DNA of 64,000 nt from positions 62,001 through 126,000 of the forward strand of contig NZ_JASC01000013.1 in NCBI RefSeq assembly GCF_000622365.1, given 5' to 3'. Below are positions 43,277 to 52,104 of the stretch, in pieces. This DNA is from Sulfitobacter noctilucae. Lineage in GTDB: Bacteria; Pseudomonadota; Alphaproteobacteria; Rhodobacterales; Rhodobacteraceae. The notes under the pieces are model-generated. The model made no database searches, was not told the DNA's origin, and saw only the letters and a list, made by a program, of their open reading frames with translations. Within the stretch, counting starts at the first letter, position 1; each line of letters starts with the position of its first letter. Position numbers and translations under genes: made by a program.

Positions 43277-45205
43277 TTACCGCAAGGCGCCTGCGGCCCG
43301 CAAGGCGGCAGCTTTGTCAGCGTTGTACCACCAGAAATCCAGGTTACCCAATGCGAAATCCGGGATCACCTCGGGGTGCTCGTATTGATCGTAATATGCC
43401 GCCCAATGGGTCGCCTTGTACCACACCGGGATCATGATGAATTCGTACCGCAGGGCACGGTCCAGCGCGCGCAGCGTGGCTGCCTCTTGCTCCGACGTTT
43501 CGGCCCGCAACGACGCCTCGATGATCGCATCGACCAGAGGGCTGGCCAGACCGGCGGGGTTGAACAGGGAATACGCCGCGTCCTCCGAGCCGAAGCGCTG
43601 GATTAGGCCCGTACCTGTGCCCAGAAAGGCCGCATATTGGTCAAAAACCAGATCATAGTCGCGGTCGCGTTCGCGCAGGGTGTACTGGCTTGAATCCACC
43701 TTCTCCAGCACGGCGTCGATGCCCATCGCCGTCAGATTTGACATGAAATTCTCGACCGTGGCCGCCAACGTGGCAGAGCCTGACGAATTCAACAGGAAGG
43801 TAAGGCGTAACGGCTCCCCCGCCGCGTTCCGCCGTTTGCCGTCATCGCCCACAGACCAGCCCGCATCGTCAAGCAATCGCATGGCACGCCGTGCATTGCG
43901 TCGGTCCAAGAGCCGGTCGGCGCTGGAGGTATGCGGCGTCACCACCTCTTCGCTCAACATCTCCGGCGGGACCAAATCGCCAAGCGTTTCCAGAAACGCC
44001 AGTTCGTCGCCTTCGGGAAGGCCGGTCGCCATCAGCTCGGTGTCCTGCGAATAGGACGCCCGCTGTTTGAACAGACCGTATTGCAGGGATTCGTTGGTCC
44101 ACTCGAAATTAAAGCCCAAGGCGACAGCCTCGCGCACACGTTTGTCCTGCAGAATCTCGCGGCCCAGATTGAACACGATGCCCGTCGGCGTGGGGGGGGA
44201 GCCATCCGGCAGCTCAGCCTTCACCACATAGCCTTCGCGCACTTTGGGGAAATCATAGGCCGTGGCCCATTGTTTGGAATTGCCCTCGTTGCGGAAGGTA
44301 TATTCGCCCGCTTTGAATGCCTCGAACGCCGAATTTTCGTCCCCGAAATACTCGATGCGAATGCGGTCAAAGTTGTTCCGGCCCTTGTTGAAGGGCAGAT
44401 CCTTGCCCCAATAGTCCGGGCTACGTTCATAGACAATGCGGCGATTCACATCGATGTCCGCAATCATATAGGCACCTGACCCGGGCGAGGTTTCCAACCG
44501 GCTTTCGTCCAATCGTGCACCGGATTCCTCGTACCACTTCTTGGACCACGCCGGCACACCGCCAACCTGTTCGATCAAACTGCGCCGCGACACGCCTTCG
44601 GCAAAGTAGAACTTGATCGTATGATCGTCGATCACCTCAACCTTCGGGATCAGACGGCGCACCGCATCGGCATAGGATTTCAATCCTTGGTCCAACAACA
44701 GATTGTGCGAAAACTCGATATCATAGGCGGTCACCGGATCGCCCGTAGAAAACCGCGCCTCTGGCCGCATGTAGAAAATCACCCAATCCTTGCTGGGCGG
44801 ATATTCGACCGTGTGCGCCAACAAGCCATAGTATTCCGAATAGACATCGGCGGGCGCAGGTGCGTTCACCCCCTCACCCAGCAGGCTTTCGTACATCACG
44901 GTGGACAGCGCGCCCCCGCGACCCTTGCGGCTGTAGGGGTTCATCGAATCGAATGTACCCAGCGTCGATAGCGAAATCTCGCCTCCTTTGGGTGCATCAG
45001 GATTCACATAATCAAAATGCGTGTAATCAGGCCCATATGTCAGATCGCCAAAAAACGAGTATCCGTGGCTTTGGATCAACTCGTCCTGCGCCCGAACCAT
45101 ACCGCCCAACGCCATACCAACAACAAAAACTCCCAAGGCAAGCCAGTGCAGACGGCTCATCAACCCCATTGGGTGAGAAACAACAGATGTCGCGGGTTTG
45201 GTCAT
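43277..45205 (-). CDS. yejA: Peptide ABC transporter substrate-binding protein YejA
   Basis: 642 aa from the ATG at 45205, behind AAGGA 8 bases upstream. The 45 residues of the longer in-frame reading overlap the cytochrome c terminator and are rejected. The signal segment is LHWLALGVFVVGMALGGMVRAQ. The mature protein starts with GYSFFGDLTYGPDYTHFDYVNPDAPKGGEISL, diagnostic of YejA, and continues with family-5 motifs (GSGAYMI, VNRRIVYERSPDYWG). It binds oligopeptides in the periplasm. Confidence 0.93.
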   Translation of the reverse strand: MTKPATSVVSHPMGLMSRLHWLALGVFVVGMALGGMVRAQDELIQSHGYSFFGDLTYGPDYTHFDYVNPDAPKGGEISLSTLGTFDSMNPYSRKGRGGALSTVMYESLLGEGVNAPAPADVYSEYYGLLAHTVEYPPSKDWVIFYMRPEARFSTGDPVTAYDIEFSHNLLLDQGLKSYADAVRRLIPKVEVIDDHTIKFYFAEGVSRRSLIEQVGGVPAWSKKWYEESGARLDESRLETSPGSGAYMIADIDVNRRIVYERSPDYWGKDLPFNKGRNNFDRIRIEYFGDENSAFEAFKAGEYTFRNEGNSKQWATAYDFPKVREGYVVKAELPDGSPPTPTGIVFNLGREILQDKRVREAVALGFNFEWTNESLQYGLFKQRASYSQDTELMATGLPEGDELAFLETLGDLVPPEMLSEEVVTPHTSSADRLLDRRNARRAMRLLDDAGWSVGDDGKRRNAAGEPLRLTFLLNSSGSATLAATVENFMSNLTAMGIDAVLEKVDSSQYTLRERDRDYDLVFDQYAAFLGTGTGLIQRFGSEDAAYSLFNPAGLASPLVDAIIEASLRAETSEQEAATLRALDRALRYEFIMIPVWYKATHWAAYYDQYEHPEVIPDFALGNLDFWWYNADKAAALRAAGALR

Positions 45206-45307
45206 ACTGCCCATCCTTTTTGCCGGAACCGGATTTGTTTGATGTAAGCTAACGGTGTGGCATGCCAAGAGACAAGTTGCGAATATGTTATCTGCACCTT
45301 CACAACG

Positions 45308-45335
45308 AAAAAGGCCGCCCCCGCTGGGACGGCCT
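45308..45335 (-). terminator. Rho-independent terminator of the cytochrome c gene
   Basis: On the minus strand, AGGCCG/CGGCCT forms the stem, closed by a GC-rich loop, and is followed by TTTTTCG. It lies 25 bases after the cytochrome stop codon and upstream of yejA. Confidence 0.85.
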
Positions 45336-45359
45336 GACATAGTAAATAGAGCCTCGGCG

Positions 45360-45857
45360 TTATTCTGTGCTCTGCAAATATGCGATCACGTTCGCCTTAT
45401 CTTCGGGCTTTTTCAGACCCGCGAAACCCATTGATGTGCCCGGAGCCCATCCTTTGGGGTTCAGCAAAAAGGCGTAAAGGTTCTCTGGCGTCCAGGCATC
45501 CGCTTGTGCGGAAAGCGCACCGGAGTAGCCAAATCCGTCAACGGCCGCGACCTCGCGACCAACAACACCGTTCAGGTGGGGGCCAACCGCATCTTCACCA
45601 TTGAGCTTGTGACAAGCGGAACACTTGCGGAAAACGCTTTCGCCTTTGCCGACATCGGCAGAAGCCAGCAGCGCGGCCACATCGATTTCTTCCTCGGGCT
45701 CTTCTGCTTCGGCACCGGCCACCTCGATCGCGTATGATGGCTCTCCGTGCAATTCAGCATGGTAAAGCTCCTCCGCACCCCACTTTCCCAAAAGAAGAAT
45801 GAGCCAGGCCCCGAACAGGCCGCCTGCGATTTTCGTGATGGTCATTGTATCGAACAT
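45360..45857 (-). CDS. cycM: Membrane-anchored cytochrome c (CycM/c552 type)
   Basis: 165 aa from the ATG at 45857. One N-terminal hydrophobic helix (ITKIAGGLFGAWLILLLGKWG) is an uncleaved anchor. It is followed by an acidic linker and a class I cytochrome c domain with heme motif CSACH (about residues 82-86), YSGALSAQADAWTPENLYAFLLNPKGWAPGTSMGFAGL holding the axial Met, and IAYLQS at the end. It would carry electrons from the bc1 complex to an oxidase in the periplasm. Divergent from pheA. Confidence 0.9.
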   Translation of the reverse strand: MFDTMTITKIAGGLFGAWLILLLGKWGAEELYHAELHGEPSYAIEVAGAEAEEPEEEIDVAALLASADVGKGESVFRKCSACHKLNGEDAVGPHLNGVVGREVAAVDGFGYSGALSAQADAWTPENLYAFLLNPKGWAPGTSMGFAGLKKPEDKANVIAYLQSTE

Positions 45858-45984
45858 ATATCTGGTCCGTATCTGTCTACTGAGGCTTTTCAAGCGGGTA
45901 TCTATTGCTTTCCCTTATCGCAAGCAAGGTGTAGTTAGCGCGACGAAACGCCCAATGCCGCTCAAAGTGCCAAGGATTGTGCTG

Positions 45985-46827
45985 ATGTCCGACAAAATTG
46001 CCCCGCGCATCGCCTTTCAGGGCGCTCTAGGTGCCTATAGCCACGAGGCCTGTTTACAAGCCCGTCCCGAGATGGAGCCCGTGCCCTGCACCACCTTTGA
46101 AGGGGTGATCCGTGCCGTACGCGAGGGCCGTGCCGATCTGGCTATGCTGCCGGTTGAAAATACAACCTATGGCCGGGTTGCCGACATTCACCGCCTCCTG
46201 CCTGAAAGCGGCCTGCACATTGTGGCCGAAGCCTTCGTTCGGGTGCGCATCGCCCTGATGGCCCGGCCCGGCGTGACGATGGCGGAAGTAAAGCATATCC
46301 GGGCTCACATGGTGCTGCTGCCACAGGCCCGCAGCTTTCTGGATCAACACGGCATCACCTTCGAGGCCGCCGCCGACAGCGCCGGTGCTGCCGAAGAGCT
46401 TGCCTTGGCCGAGGGATCAACCGAAGGCGTGCTGGCCAGCGAGGTCGCCGCCGATATCCACGGGCTGGACGTTCTGGCCCGCGATATTGAGGACCTCGAT
46501 CATAATACCACGCGTTTTTTGCTGATGGCCCCCGACATCGACCTGACCCGCCGGGGCGACAAGATGCTGACGACTTTCGTTTTCGAGGTCCGCAACATTC
46601 CCGCCGCGCTCTATAAAGCGATGGGCGGATTTGCCACGAATGGCGTCAACATGACCAAGTTGGAAAGCTATATGGTCGGCGGCTCGTTTACGGCCACACA
46701 GTTCTACGCAGACATCGAAGGGCATCCCGATGACCCAGCCGTTGCACGCGCGCTGGAGGAATTGGGCTACTTCACGAATATGCTTGATATTTTGGGCGTG
46801 TATCCCGCGCATCCGGGGCGCGGCTAG
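45985..46827 (+). CDS. pheA: Prephenate dehydratase
   Basis: 280 aa from the ATG at 45985, giving the standard start (IAFQGALGAYSHEACLQA). The catalytic domain shows LPVENTTYGRVADIHRLL (about 55-72) and EDLDHNTTRFLLMAP with the TRF motif. The C-terminal ACT domain (TTFVFEVRNIPAALYKAMGGFATNGVNMTKLESYMVGGSF) binds Phe for feedback control. It makes phenylpyruvate. The in-frame upstream extension reads into the cytochrome promoter and is not supported. Confidence 0.95.
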   Translation: MSDKIAPRIAFQGALGAYSHEACLQARPEMEPVPCTTFEGVIRAVREGRADLAMLPVENTTYGRVADIHRLLPESGLHIVAEAFVRVRIALMARPGVTMAEVKHIRAHMVLLPQARSFLDQHGITFEAAADSAGAAEELALAEGSTEGVLASEVAADIHGLDVLARDIEDLDHNTTRFLLMAPDIDLTRRGDKMLTTFVFEVRNIPAALYKAMGGFATNGVNMTKLESYMVGGSFTATQFYADIEGHPDDPAVARALEELGYFTNMLDILGVYPAHPGRG

Positions 46828-46925
46828 AATAGGGCCAGCTCGCCTTCGAAAGCAGGCCGTCAGGACCGCCTACTCAACTCGCCGAGTTGCATGTTCAGGA
46901 ATTTGCGCACGCAAAAACAAGCGCG

Positions 46926-47393
46926 TTAAGCGCGTCCTGCGTAACGCTCTTCCATCGCTTTCGCGTATTCAGCGACACGCAGTTTGAACTTTTTGGTCAG
47001 CGAGCTTTTGGCCAACTTCAGCGACTGGACCAGCAAACGGGAGGACAGGTTCAAAGGTTTGATTTCAAGCTGGACCAACACCCGCGTTCGGCTGCGCGAC
47101 AGCGCAATCAATTCAAAGCTTGTCGTGCCAAGTATACCGGGAGAGGTGCTTTCCAGAACCATCTCATTCGGGCGGTCAAACACCGCCATCTCGACTTCCA
47201 TCTCACGGCGTTTGCCGCGCAAATCAAACGCCGCCTGCCAAAGCATGCCGACACCCGGTGCCGCCATCTGGTCCCGTCGTTGCACTTCAGCGCCACGCCG
47301 CATGGCCGAGCGCTCGAAACGGTCGAATTCACACAACATATCAAAGACAGCGTCAATTGGCGCTTCCACATCTTCGTTGGTCGAAAATTTCAT
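46926..47393 (-). CDS. SRPBCC family protein
   Basis: 155 aa from the ATG at 47393; a GTG three codons upstream is an alternative. START/polyketide-cyclase-like pattern: MKFSTNEDVEAPIDAVFDMLCEFDRFERSAMRRG at the start and EMEVEMAVFDRPNEMVLES in the beta sheet, with a long C-terminal helix. Ligand unknown; cytoplasmic. No operon partner on either side. Confidence 0.82.
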   Translation of the reverse strand: MKFSTNEDVEAPIDAVFDMLCEFDRFERSAMRRGAEVQRRDQMAAPGVGMLWQAAFDLRGKRREMEVEMAVFDRPNEMVLESTSPGILGTTSFELIALSRSRTRVLVQLEIKPLNLSSRLLVQSLKLAKSSLTKKFKLRVAEYAKAMEERYAGRA

Positions 47394-47490
47394 CGTTCTC
47401 ACCTGCCTCGACGGTCAACTTGAAGCCGCGAACCGGCATCTGTTGATGCACTTTTCGCCGCCACTAACCACTTGTTAACTATTTCTCGCC

Positions 47491-48459
47491 TCAATCCAAA
47501 GTATCCGCAAGCCAGTTTTCTAGTAGAAAGTGTGCAATGGCCCCCTTCCGGGCCGGAAGAATCTGCGGATGCTCGCCTGCAAAAACATCCATCATCTCTT
47601 CGCGCGTGACCCACAGCGCATCCTCGATTTCGACCGGGTCAACGTTGATCTCCTCACTCAGGGCTTCACCCTGACAGCCAAACATTAACGACGCAGGAAA
47701 AGGCCAAGGCTGACTGGAAAGATAGTTAACAGCCCCGACGCGGATGCCCGATTCTTCAAAAACCTCGCGGCGCACGGCGGCTTCGAGTGTCTCACCCGGC
47801 TCCACAAAACCGGCCAGCAGCGAATACATCCCGCGTGGCCAGCCCGGAGAACGCCCCATCAAGACCGAATTGCCCTTGGTGATCAGCATGATCACAACCG
47901 GGTCGGTGCGGGGAAAATGACTGGTATGGCAAGCCGGGCATTTGCGCTGCCATCCCGCCTGACCGATCTGCGTAGCCGCCCCGCAGGTGGCACAAAAACC
48001 GTGACTGCCGTGCCAACTCAAGATCGCTTTGCCGGTCGCAGCCAGTTCCGCATCTCGCGGTGTCAGCCATGTCATCACCCGGCGCAACTCTGCAAAGGCT
48101 ACGTCCTCGCCCAGCGCCGGATGCCTTTGCTCGCTCGGGTCCAGAAAGCCGCCCAACTGGGCCGCGTCCAGGTCTTCCGGCTCCCAATCAGAGATATCAA
48201 AGGCAAAGCGTGCAGCCCCGTCCTCGCGCCCCAGCAGAATCGGTTCTTCGCGTGCCAGATCGAGCACCTCGTGATCCATTGGCAGGCGCACCAAACCAGC
48301 GGGCCGCCCCATCTGGATCAGCGGCTTGCCACGCCAGAACAGCACTGCACGGCTGTCCGCGGCAGCCCGCGCAAACCGTAGCACTGCCGCATTATTGCGG
48401 ATCTCGCCCGCCCGGTCCAACGCGGATCCCCCGAATGTCACTGTTTCCGCATGCCGCAT
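47491..48459 (-). CDS. nudC: NAD(+) diphosphatase NudC
   Basis: 322 aa. A four-cysteine zinc site CATCGAATQIGQAGWQRKCPAC (two CxxC pairs) precedes the Nudix box GFVEPGETLEAAVRREVFEESGI (GX5EX7REUXEEXGU) and the NudC-specific SQPWPFPASLMFG motif just after it. It cleaves NAD(H) and can remove NAD caps from RNA. Full-length with an N-terminal regulatory domain. Monocistronic. Confidence 0.95.
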   Translation of the reverse strand: MRHAETVTFGGSALDRAGEIRNNAAVLRFARAAADSRAVLFWRGKPLIQMGRPAGLVRLPMDHEVLDLAREEPILLGREDGAARFAFDISDWEPEDLDAAQLGGFLDPSEQRHPALGEDVAFAELRRVMTWLTPRDAELAATGKAILSWHGSHGFCATCGAATQIGQAGWQRKCPACHTSHFPRTDPVVIMLITKGNSVLMGRSPGWPRGMYSLLAGFVEPGETLEAAVRREVFEESGIRVGAVNYLSSQPWPFPASLMFGCQGEALSEEINVDPVEIEDALWVTREEMMDVFAGEHPQILPARKGAIAHFLLENWLADTLD

Positions 48460-48618
48460 TGTCGTTCCTCGCCTAAATCACTCAAACTCTTCGTCCGGCC
48501 TTTGTGTTGCATTGGGCCCAAAGGCACAATCCGGCTAAAGCAGGCAGGCTTGCATAATTTTGGTTGTCGTGATTGACTGCCGCGCAATCATTAGTTGTAT
48601 TGGTACGCTCAATTTCCG

Positions 48619-50490
48619 ATGAAAGACGCCTTCGCACCCGCCCAGAGCAATGAGAAGGAAGCCGGACAGAGCCAGTCAAGGTGTCTGACAGCGCGCCTTC
48701 GGGTGCTTGCGACAACAGATGTCCACATGCAGCTTCTGGGCTATGACTATGTGCGGGATAAAGCCCTGGCGCACCACGGGTTGGCCGGTCTGGCCACGTT
48801 GGCGTCAGAAGCGCGTGCCGAGGCGAAGGCAGAGCACCGCACCAGCATTTTGTGTGACAACGGGGATTTTCTTCAGGGTTCTGTTCTGGGCGATATGCTG
48901 GCGACCCAGCAGGTGACACCGCGCCATCCCGTAGTCCAATGCATCGACCACATGGGATTTGATGCAGTCGGTATCGGCAATCACGATCTTGATTACGGCC
49001 TGACCTACCTGCGCGATGTGGCAAGATGCAGCACTCCGCCCTGGATCAGCAGCAATCTGATCATCTCAGACGATGTCACTCTGCAACCATCCGTGATCAT
49101 TACCCGAAAGATCAGATCCGAGGACAACACCACAGACAATAATTTGCGCATCGGGATTCTCTCGGCCTTGCCAGAGCAGACATCCCTGTGGACACGAGAC
49201 ACTTTGGCCGGACGTGCGGAAGTGCAGGACGCCCGGGAAAGTGTGTGCCGCCAAGTTGCCGATCTTCGGGCGAAAGGGGCGGATATTGTCATATTGCTCG
49301 CGCATTTCGGGGTCGAGGACCGATCCGCAAGTGATCAAAGCGCGCTGACACTTGCCGCTCTGCCGGGGATTGATGCTGTTGTGGCAGGTCACACGCATCT
49401 GCGCTTTCCAGGCAAGGATCACGCCGGCGTGGACGGTGCCGATATCACCCGAGGCACGCTTGCTGACTGTCCTGCGACGATGCCCGGCTATGACGGGTCC
49501 GATCTTGCGGTTCTGGATCTTGATCTATCGCGCAATGCGCAAGGCATCTGGCAGGTTGACAGCCATCAAGCACAGCTGCGCGCCAACACCAAACAAATTG
49601 CCCCCGACCCGCGCATCACCGAGATATTCACCCCGGCGCATGTCATGACCAGACGTAGATTATCGCGGCCCGTGGGAAAAATTGATCGCCCGATCCACAA
49701 CTTTTTCTCGCTCGCCGCGCCGACGGCAACCAGCGCCTTGGTAGCAGAGGCAAAACGTCGGCTTATCAAACGTGCATTGGCTGATCATGCGGACCGGCAC
49801 CTTCCGATTCTTGCGACAGCGTCGGCTCATACCGCAGGCGGGCGCGGCGGTTCGGATCACTATCTTCACATTCCAAAGGGAGAAGTTTTGCGCCGGCATT
49901 TGGCGGGTCTCAGCCCCTATGCCAACCAGATCTGCGCCCTTCGGATTACCGGCGCAGAACTGCGCGATTGGCTGGAGAATGCTGCGTCGATCTATTGCGC
50001 CCTATCGCCCGACAAGCCTAACCAACCTTTGCTGGAAACCAGACGCCCGTCGTTCGACTTTGATACAATCTTCGGCGTGGACTATACCATTGACCCCACG
50101 CGCCCCGAGGGTCAGCGTATCACCTCACTTGCGTACAATGGCACGGCTGTTGCCTCTGATCAGCGTTTCATTTTGGTGACAAAGCAGTTTCGGCTTACGG
50201 GGGGCGGTGGCGGGACGGTCTTTCCCCCTAACCGCATGCTCTTAAAAAGCGACGTGCCCCTGTCCGATGCACTGGCCGCGGTCATCGAAGCTGACGCAGG
50301 ACTGCCGGACAGGTTCGAAATACCATGGCGTTTCTCCGTGCCGCAACCTTTGCAGGTCCGCTTCCAGACCTCTCCATCCGCATTGAGTTTTCTGGACGAG
50401 ATCGCTCACTTGCAGCCGGAATTTACGGGAACGGACGGGGATGGCTTTGCCCATTTGACACTCAAACTCCATGACTTGCACCCGCTCTGA
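48619..50490 (+). CDS. 2',3'-cyclic-nucleotide 2'-phosphodiesterase / 3'-nucleotidase (CpdB family)
   Basis: 623 aa from the ATG at 48619. The N-terminal metallophosphatase domain has LRVLATTDVHMQLLGYDY, CDNGDFLQGS, GIGNHDLDYGL and VAGHTHLRFPG (metal ligands D-x-H, GD, GNHD, GHTH). The C-terminal 5'-nucleotidase domain has TGGGGGTVFP. E. coli CpdB is periplasmic, but here there is no signal peptide: the first 27 residues are polar (MKDAFAPAQSNEKEAGQSQS...). It may act in the cytoplasm or use another route. The ffs promoter -35 box lies within its last codons. Confidence 0.88.
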   Translation: MKDAFAPAQSNEKEAGQSQSRCLTARLRVLATTDVHMQLLGYDYVRDKALAHHGLAGLATLASEARAEAKAEHRTSILCDNGDFLQGSVLGDMLATQQVTPRHPVVQCIDHMGFDAVGIGNHDLDYGLTYLRDVARCSTPPWISSNLIISDDVTLQPSVIITRKIRSEDNTTDNNLRIGILSALPEQTSLWTRDTLAGRAEVQDARESVCRQVADLRAKGADIVILLAHFGVEDRSASDQSALTLAALPGIDAVVAGHTHLRFPGKDHAGVDGADITRGTLADCPATMPGYDGSDLAVLDLDLSRNAQGIWQVDSHQAQLRANTKQIAPDPRITEIFTPAHVMTRRRLSRPVGKIDRPIHNFFSLAAPTATSALVAEAKRRLIKRALADHADRHLPILATASAHTAGGRGGSDHYLHIPKGEVLRRHLAGLSPYANQICALRITGAELRDWLENAASIYCALSPDKPNQPLLETRRPSFDFDTIFGVDYTIDPTRPEGQRITSLAYNGTAVASDQRFILVTKQFRLTGGGGGTVFPPNRMLLKSDVPLSDALAAVIEADAGLPDRFEIPWRFSVPQPLQVRFQTSPSALSFLDEIAHLQPEFTGTDGDGFAHLTLKLHDLHPL

Positions 50491-50504
50491 TCCGGTCCTA
50501 TATG
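50476..50504 (+). promoter_or_regulatory. Predicted promoter of ffs
   Basis: TTGCAC (50476-50481), 17 bases, TATATG (50499-50504). The -35 box lies inside the last codons of the phosphodiesterase gene. A start about 7 bases after the -10 box fits the 5' end of the SRP RNA. Confidence 0.55.
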
Positions 50505-50506
50505 GA

Positions 50507-50607
50507 GGGTGAGAGGTTGGTGCGGGCGAGCGCCTCGCCAACCTGGTCAGAGCCGGAAGGCAGCAGCCACAACGAGTCCCGCTTGGGTCGTTATCAATCT
50601 CTCACCC
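50507..50607 (+). ncRNA. ffs: 4.5S signal recognition particle RNA
   Basis: About 100 bases closed by GGGTGAGAG (50507-50515) paired with CTCTCACCC (50599-50607). The diagnostic Ffh-binding domain is present: ACCTGGTCAG, then AGCCGGAAGGCAGCAGCC with the GGAA tetraloop and the internal A/C-rich loops. It forms SRP with Ffh, whose gene is at 532-2028. The exact 5' end could be 50507-50511. Confidence 0.95.
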
Positions 50608-50609
50608 AA

Positions 50610-50632
50610 GCGCTTTTGCGAAGCAAAAGCGC
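50610..50632 (+). terminator. Perfect hairpin directly after ffs
   Basis: GCGCTTTTGC (50610-50619), GAA, GCAAAAGCGC (50623-50632): a 10-bp stem with a 3-base loop, starting 3 bases after the SRP RNA end. There is no U-tract, so it may define the 3' end by processing or pausing rather than classical termination. Confidence 0.6.
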
Positions 50633-50766
50633 GGTGGCCCGGCAGGGGCATCCACGGGATGCGCCCGAGAGGGCAAAGCCCCCAACATGCCCCATTCCCC
50701 ACAAGTCACGTTACCCACAAGTAATTTAACCTATTGTTAAACAACAACAGTATCCCCCTAGGGCGT

Positions 50767-51609
50767 CTAGAGTTGCTGCGCGGCAAACGTGTCGCATTCA
50801 CCCACAGCGCCCGTTTCGAATCCGCGTGCAAACCAACGCTCGCGCTGTGCTGATGTGCCATGCGTGAAGGTATGCGGCTGCGGAACACGGCCGGCCTGCT
50901 GTTGCAGATAATCATCTCCGATCTTTCGCGCAGCATTCAGCGCCTCTTCCAGATCACCCTTTTCCATCAACCCTCGCACGTTTGTGGCCCAGATGCCCGA
51001 CAGGCAATCGGCCATCAACTCCAACCGTACCGTCAGAGCGTTTGCCTCTACCGTGCTGGATTGCTGACGCGCGGCATTGACCTTGGGCAAAATACCAAGC
51101 TGGTTCTGCACATGATGCGCAACTTCATGTGCAATCACATAGGCGGCAGCAAAATCGCCTCCTGCGCCCATGCGCTGACTCAGCATGTTGAAGAACTGCG
51201 TATCAAGGTATGCTTTGTTGTCAGCGGGACAGTAGAACGGGCCACTAGCGCCCGAGGCACCGCCGCAAGAGCTTTGTGTTACACCGCTGAAGACGACCAA
51301 CTGCGGCGGCACATACGCGCGGCCCAACTGCTCCTGGAATATCTTGCTCCAGACGTCTTCTGTCGTGGCCAGCACCTGTGCCGAAAATTGCGTCGCACCA
51401 CTGTCTTCTGCACTGACAGGCGCGCTTTGCTGGGTTTGCGGCGCACCACTTCCCTGCAACAGCGGCGAGACGTCAATACCGGTAAAATATCCAATCGCCA
51501 GAACGGCCAGAACACCAACCAAACCAAAGCCACCAGCCTTTCCCGCACGACGCCCACTTCCGCGCCGCACTTCCACATTCCGGCTCCGTCTGATTCCCTT
51601 AAGCCGCAT
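50767..51609 (-). CDS. Neutral zinc metallopeptidase (YpfJ family)
   Basis: 280 aa from the ATG at 51609. A basic N-terminus (LKGIRRSRNVEVRRGSGRR) is followed by one membrane anchor (GFGLVGVLAVLAIGYFTGI), a linker and the peptidase domain with AYVIAHEVAHHVQNQLG (HEXXH), GVTQSSCGGASGASGPFYCPADNKAYLD upstream of it and RLELMADCLSGIWA with the third ligand region (E-x-x-AD). Periplasm-facing by topology. Function of the family is unknown. Confidence 0.9.
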   Translation of the reverse strand: MRLKGIRRSRNVEVRRGSGRRAGKAGGFGLVGVLAVLAIGYFTGIDVSPLLQGSGAPQTQQSAPVSAEDSGATQFSAQVLATTEDVWSKIFQEQLGRAYVPPQLVVFSGVTQSSCGGASGASGPFYCPADNKAYLDTQFFNMLSQRMGAGGDFAAAYVIAHEVAHHVQNQLGILPKVNAARQQSSTVEANALTVRLELMADCLSGIWATNVRGLMEKGDLEEALNAARKIGDDYLQQQAGRVPQPHTFTHGTSAQRERWFARGFETGAVGECDTFAAQQL

Positions 51610-51672
51610 GACAGCCCCCTTTGCATAATTTCGCCTATTGTCAGGCCAACCCGCACGCCACACAATAGTTCA

Positions 51673-52035
51673 ATGAGTAGTAGCAATGAATTGGCAAAAG
51701 ACCGTACCGACTGGGCCGAGGATCGCACGATACTGGCGAACGAACGGACTTTTGCCGGGTGGATGCGAACCGGCATGGCCGCTGTCGCGCTTGCCGTTGG
51801 GTTAAGGGCCGTGTTCGGTGAATTCGACCCCACATGGGTCGCAAAATCTATCGCCACAATCTTTATCGTACTGGCGGTTTATATCTTCTGGGCCGCACAA
51901 GACGCCGCCTGTATGACGCTCGGCCGCCTCACAGATAATGAAGCACATGCACAGCCTCGCAACCGGATGCGCATCCTGTCGGTGGTCTTTGCCTTTGGCG
52001 CTGTGGCAGTCGGCGGCATCCTCTGGGCGCTATAG
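51673..52035 (+). CDS. DUF202 (YidH-like) small membrane protein
   Basis: 120 aa from the ATG at 51673. A DUF202 start (LAKDRTDWAEDRTILANERTFAGWMRTGMAAVALAVGL) is followed by two further hydrophobic segments (SIATIFIVLAVYIFWAA and ILSVVFAFGAVAVGGILWA). Inner-membrane protein of unknown function. The much longer in-frame reading from 50860 is the antisense of the metallopeptidase gene and is rejected. It precedes dnaX by 69 bases. Confidence 0.85.
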   Translation: MSSSNELAKDRTDWAEDRTILANERTFAGWMRTGMAAVALAVGLRAVFGEFDPTWVAKSIATIFIVLAVYIFWAAQDAACMTLGRLTDNEAHAQPRNRMRILSVVFAFGAVAVGGILWAL

Positions 52036-52104
52036 GGCAGGTTTACGCGCCCCGCCGCTACGCATACCCTTAGACATCTCATCCGAATCCCCGCTGGAGA
52101 CCGC

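Noticed and set aside
50860-51672. Long + strand open frame leading into the DUF202 gene
   Set aside because: It is the antisense of the zinc metallopeptidase gene; only the part from 51673 matches a family.
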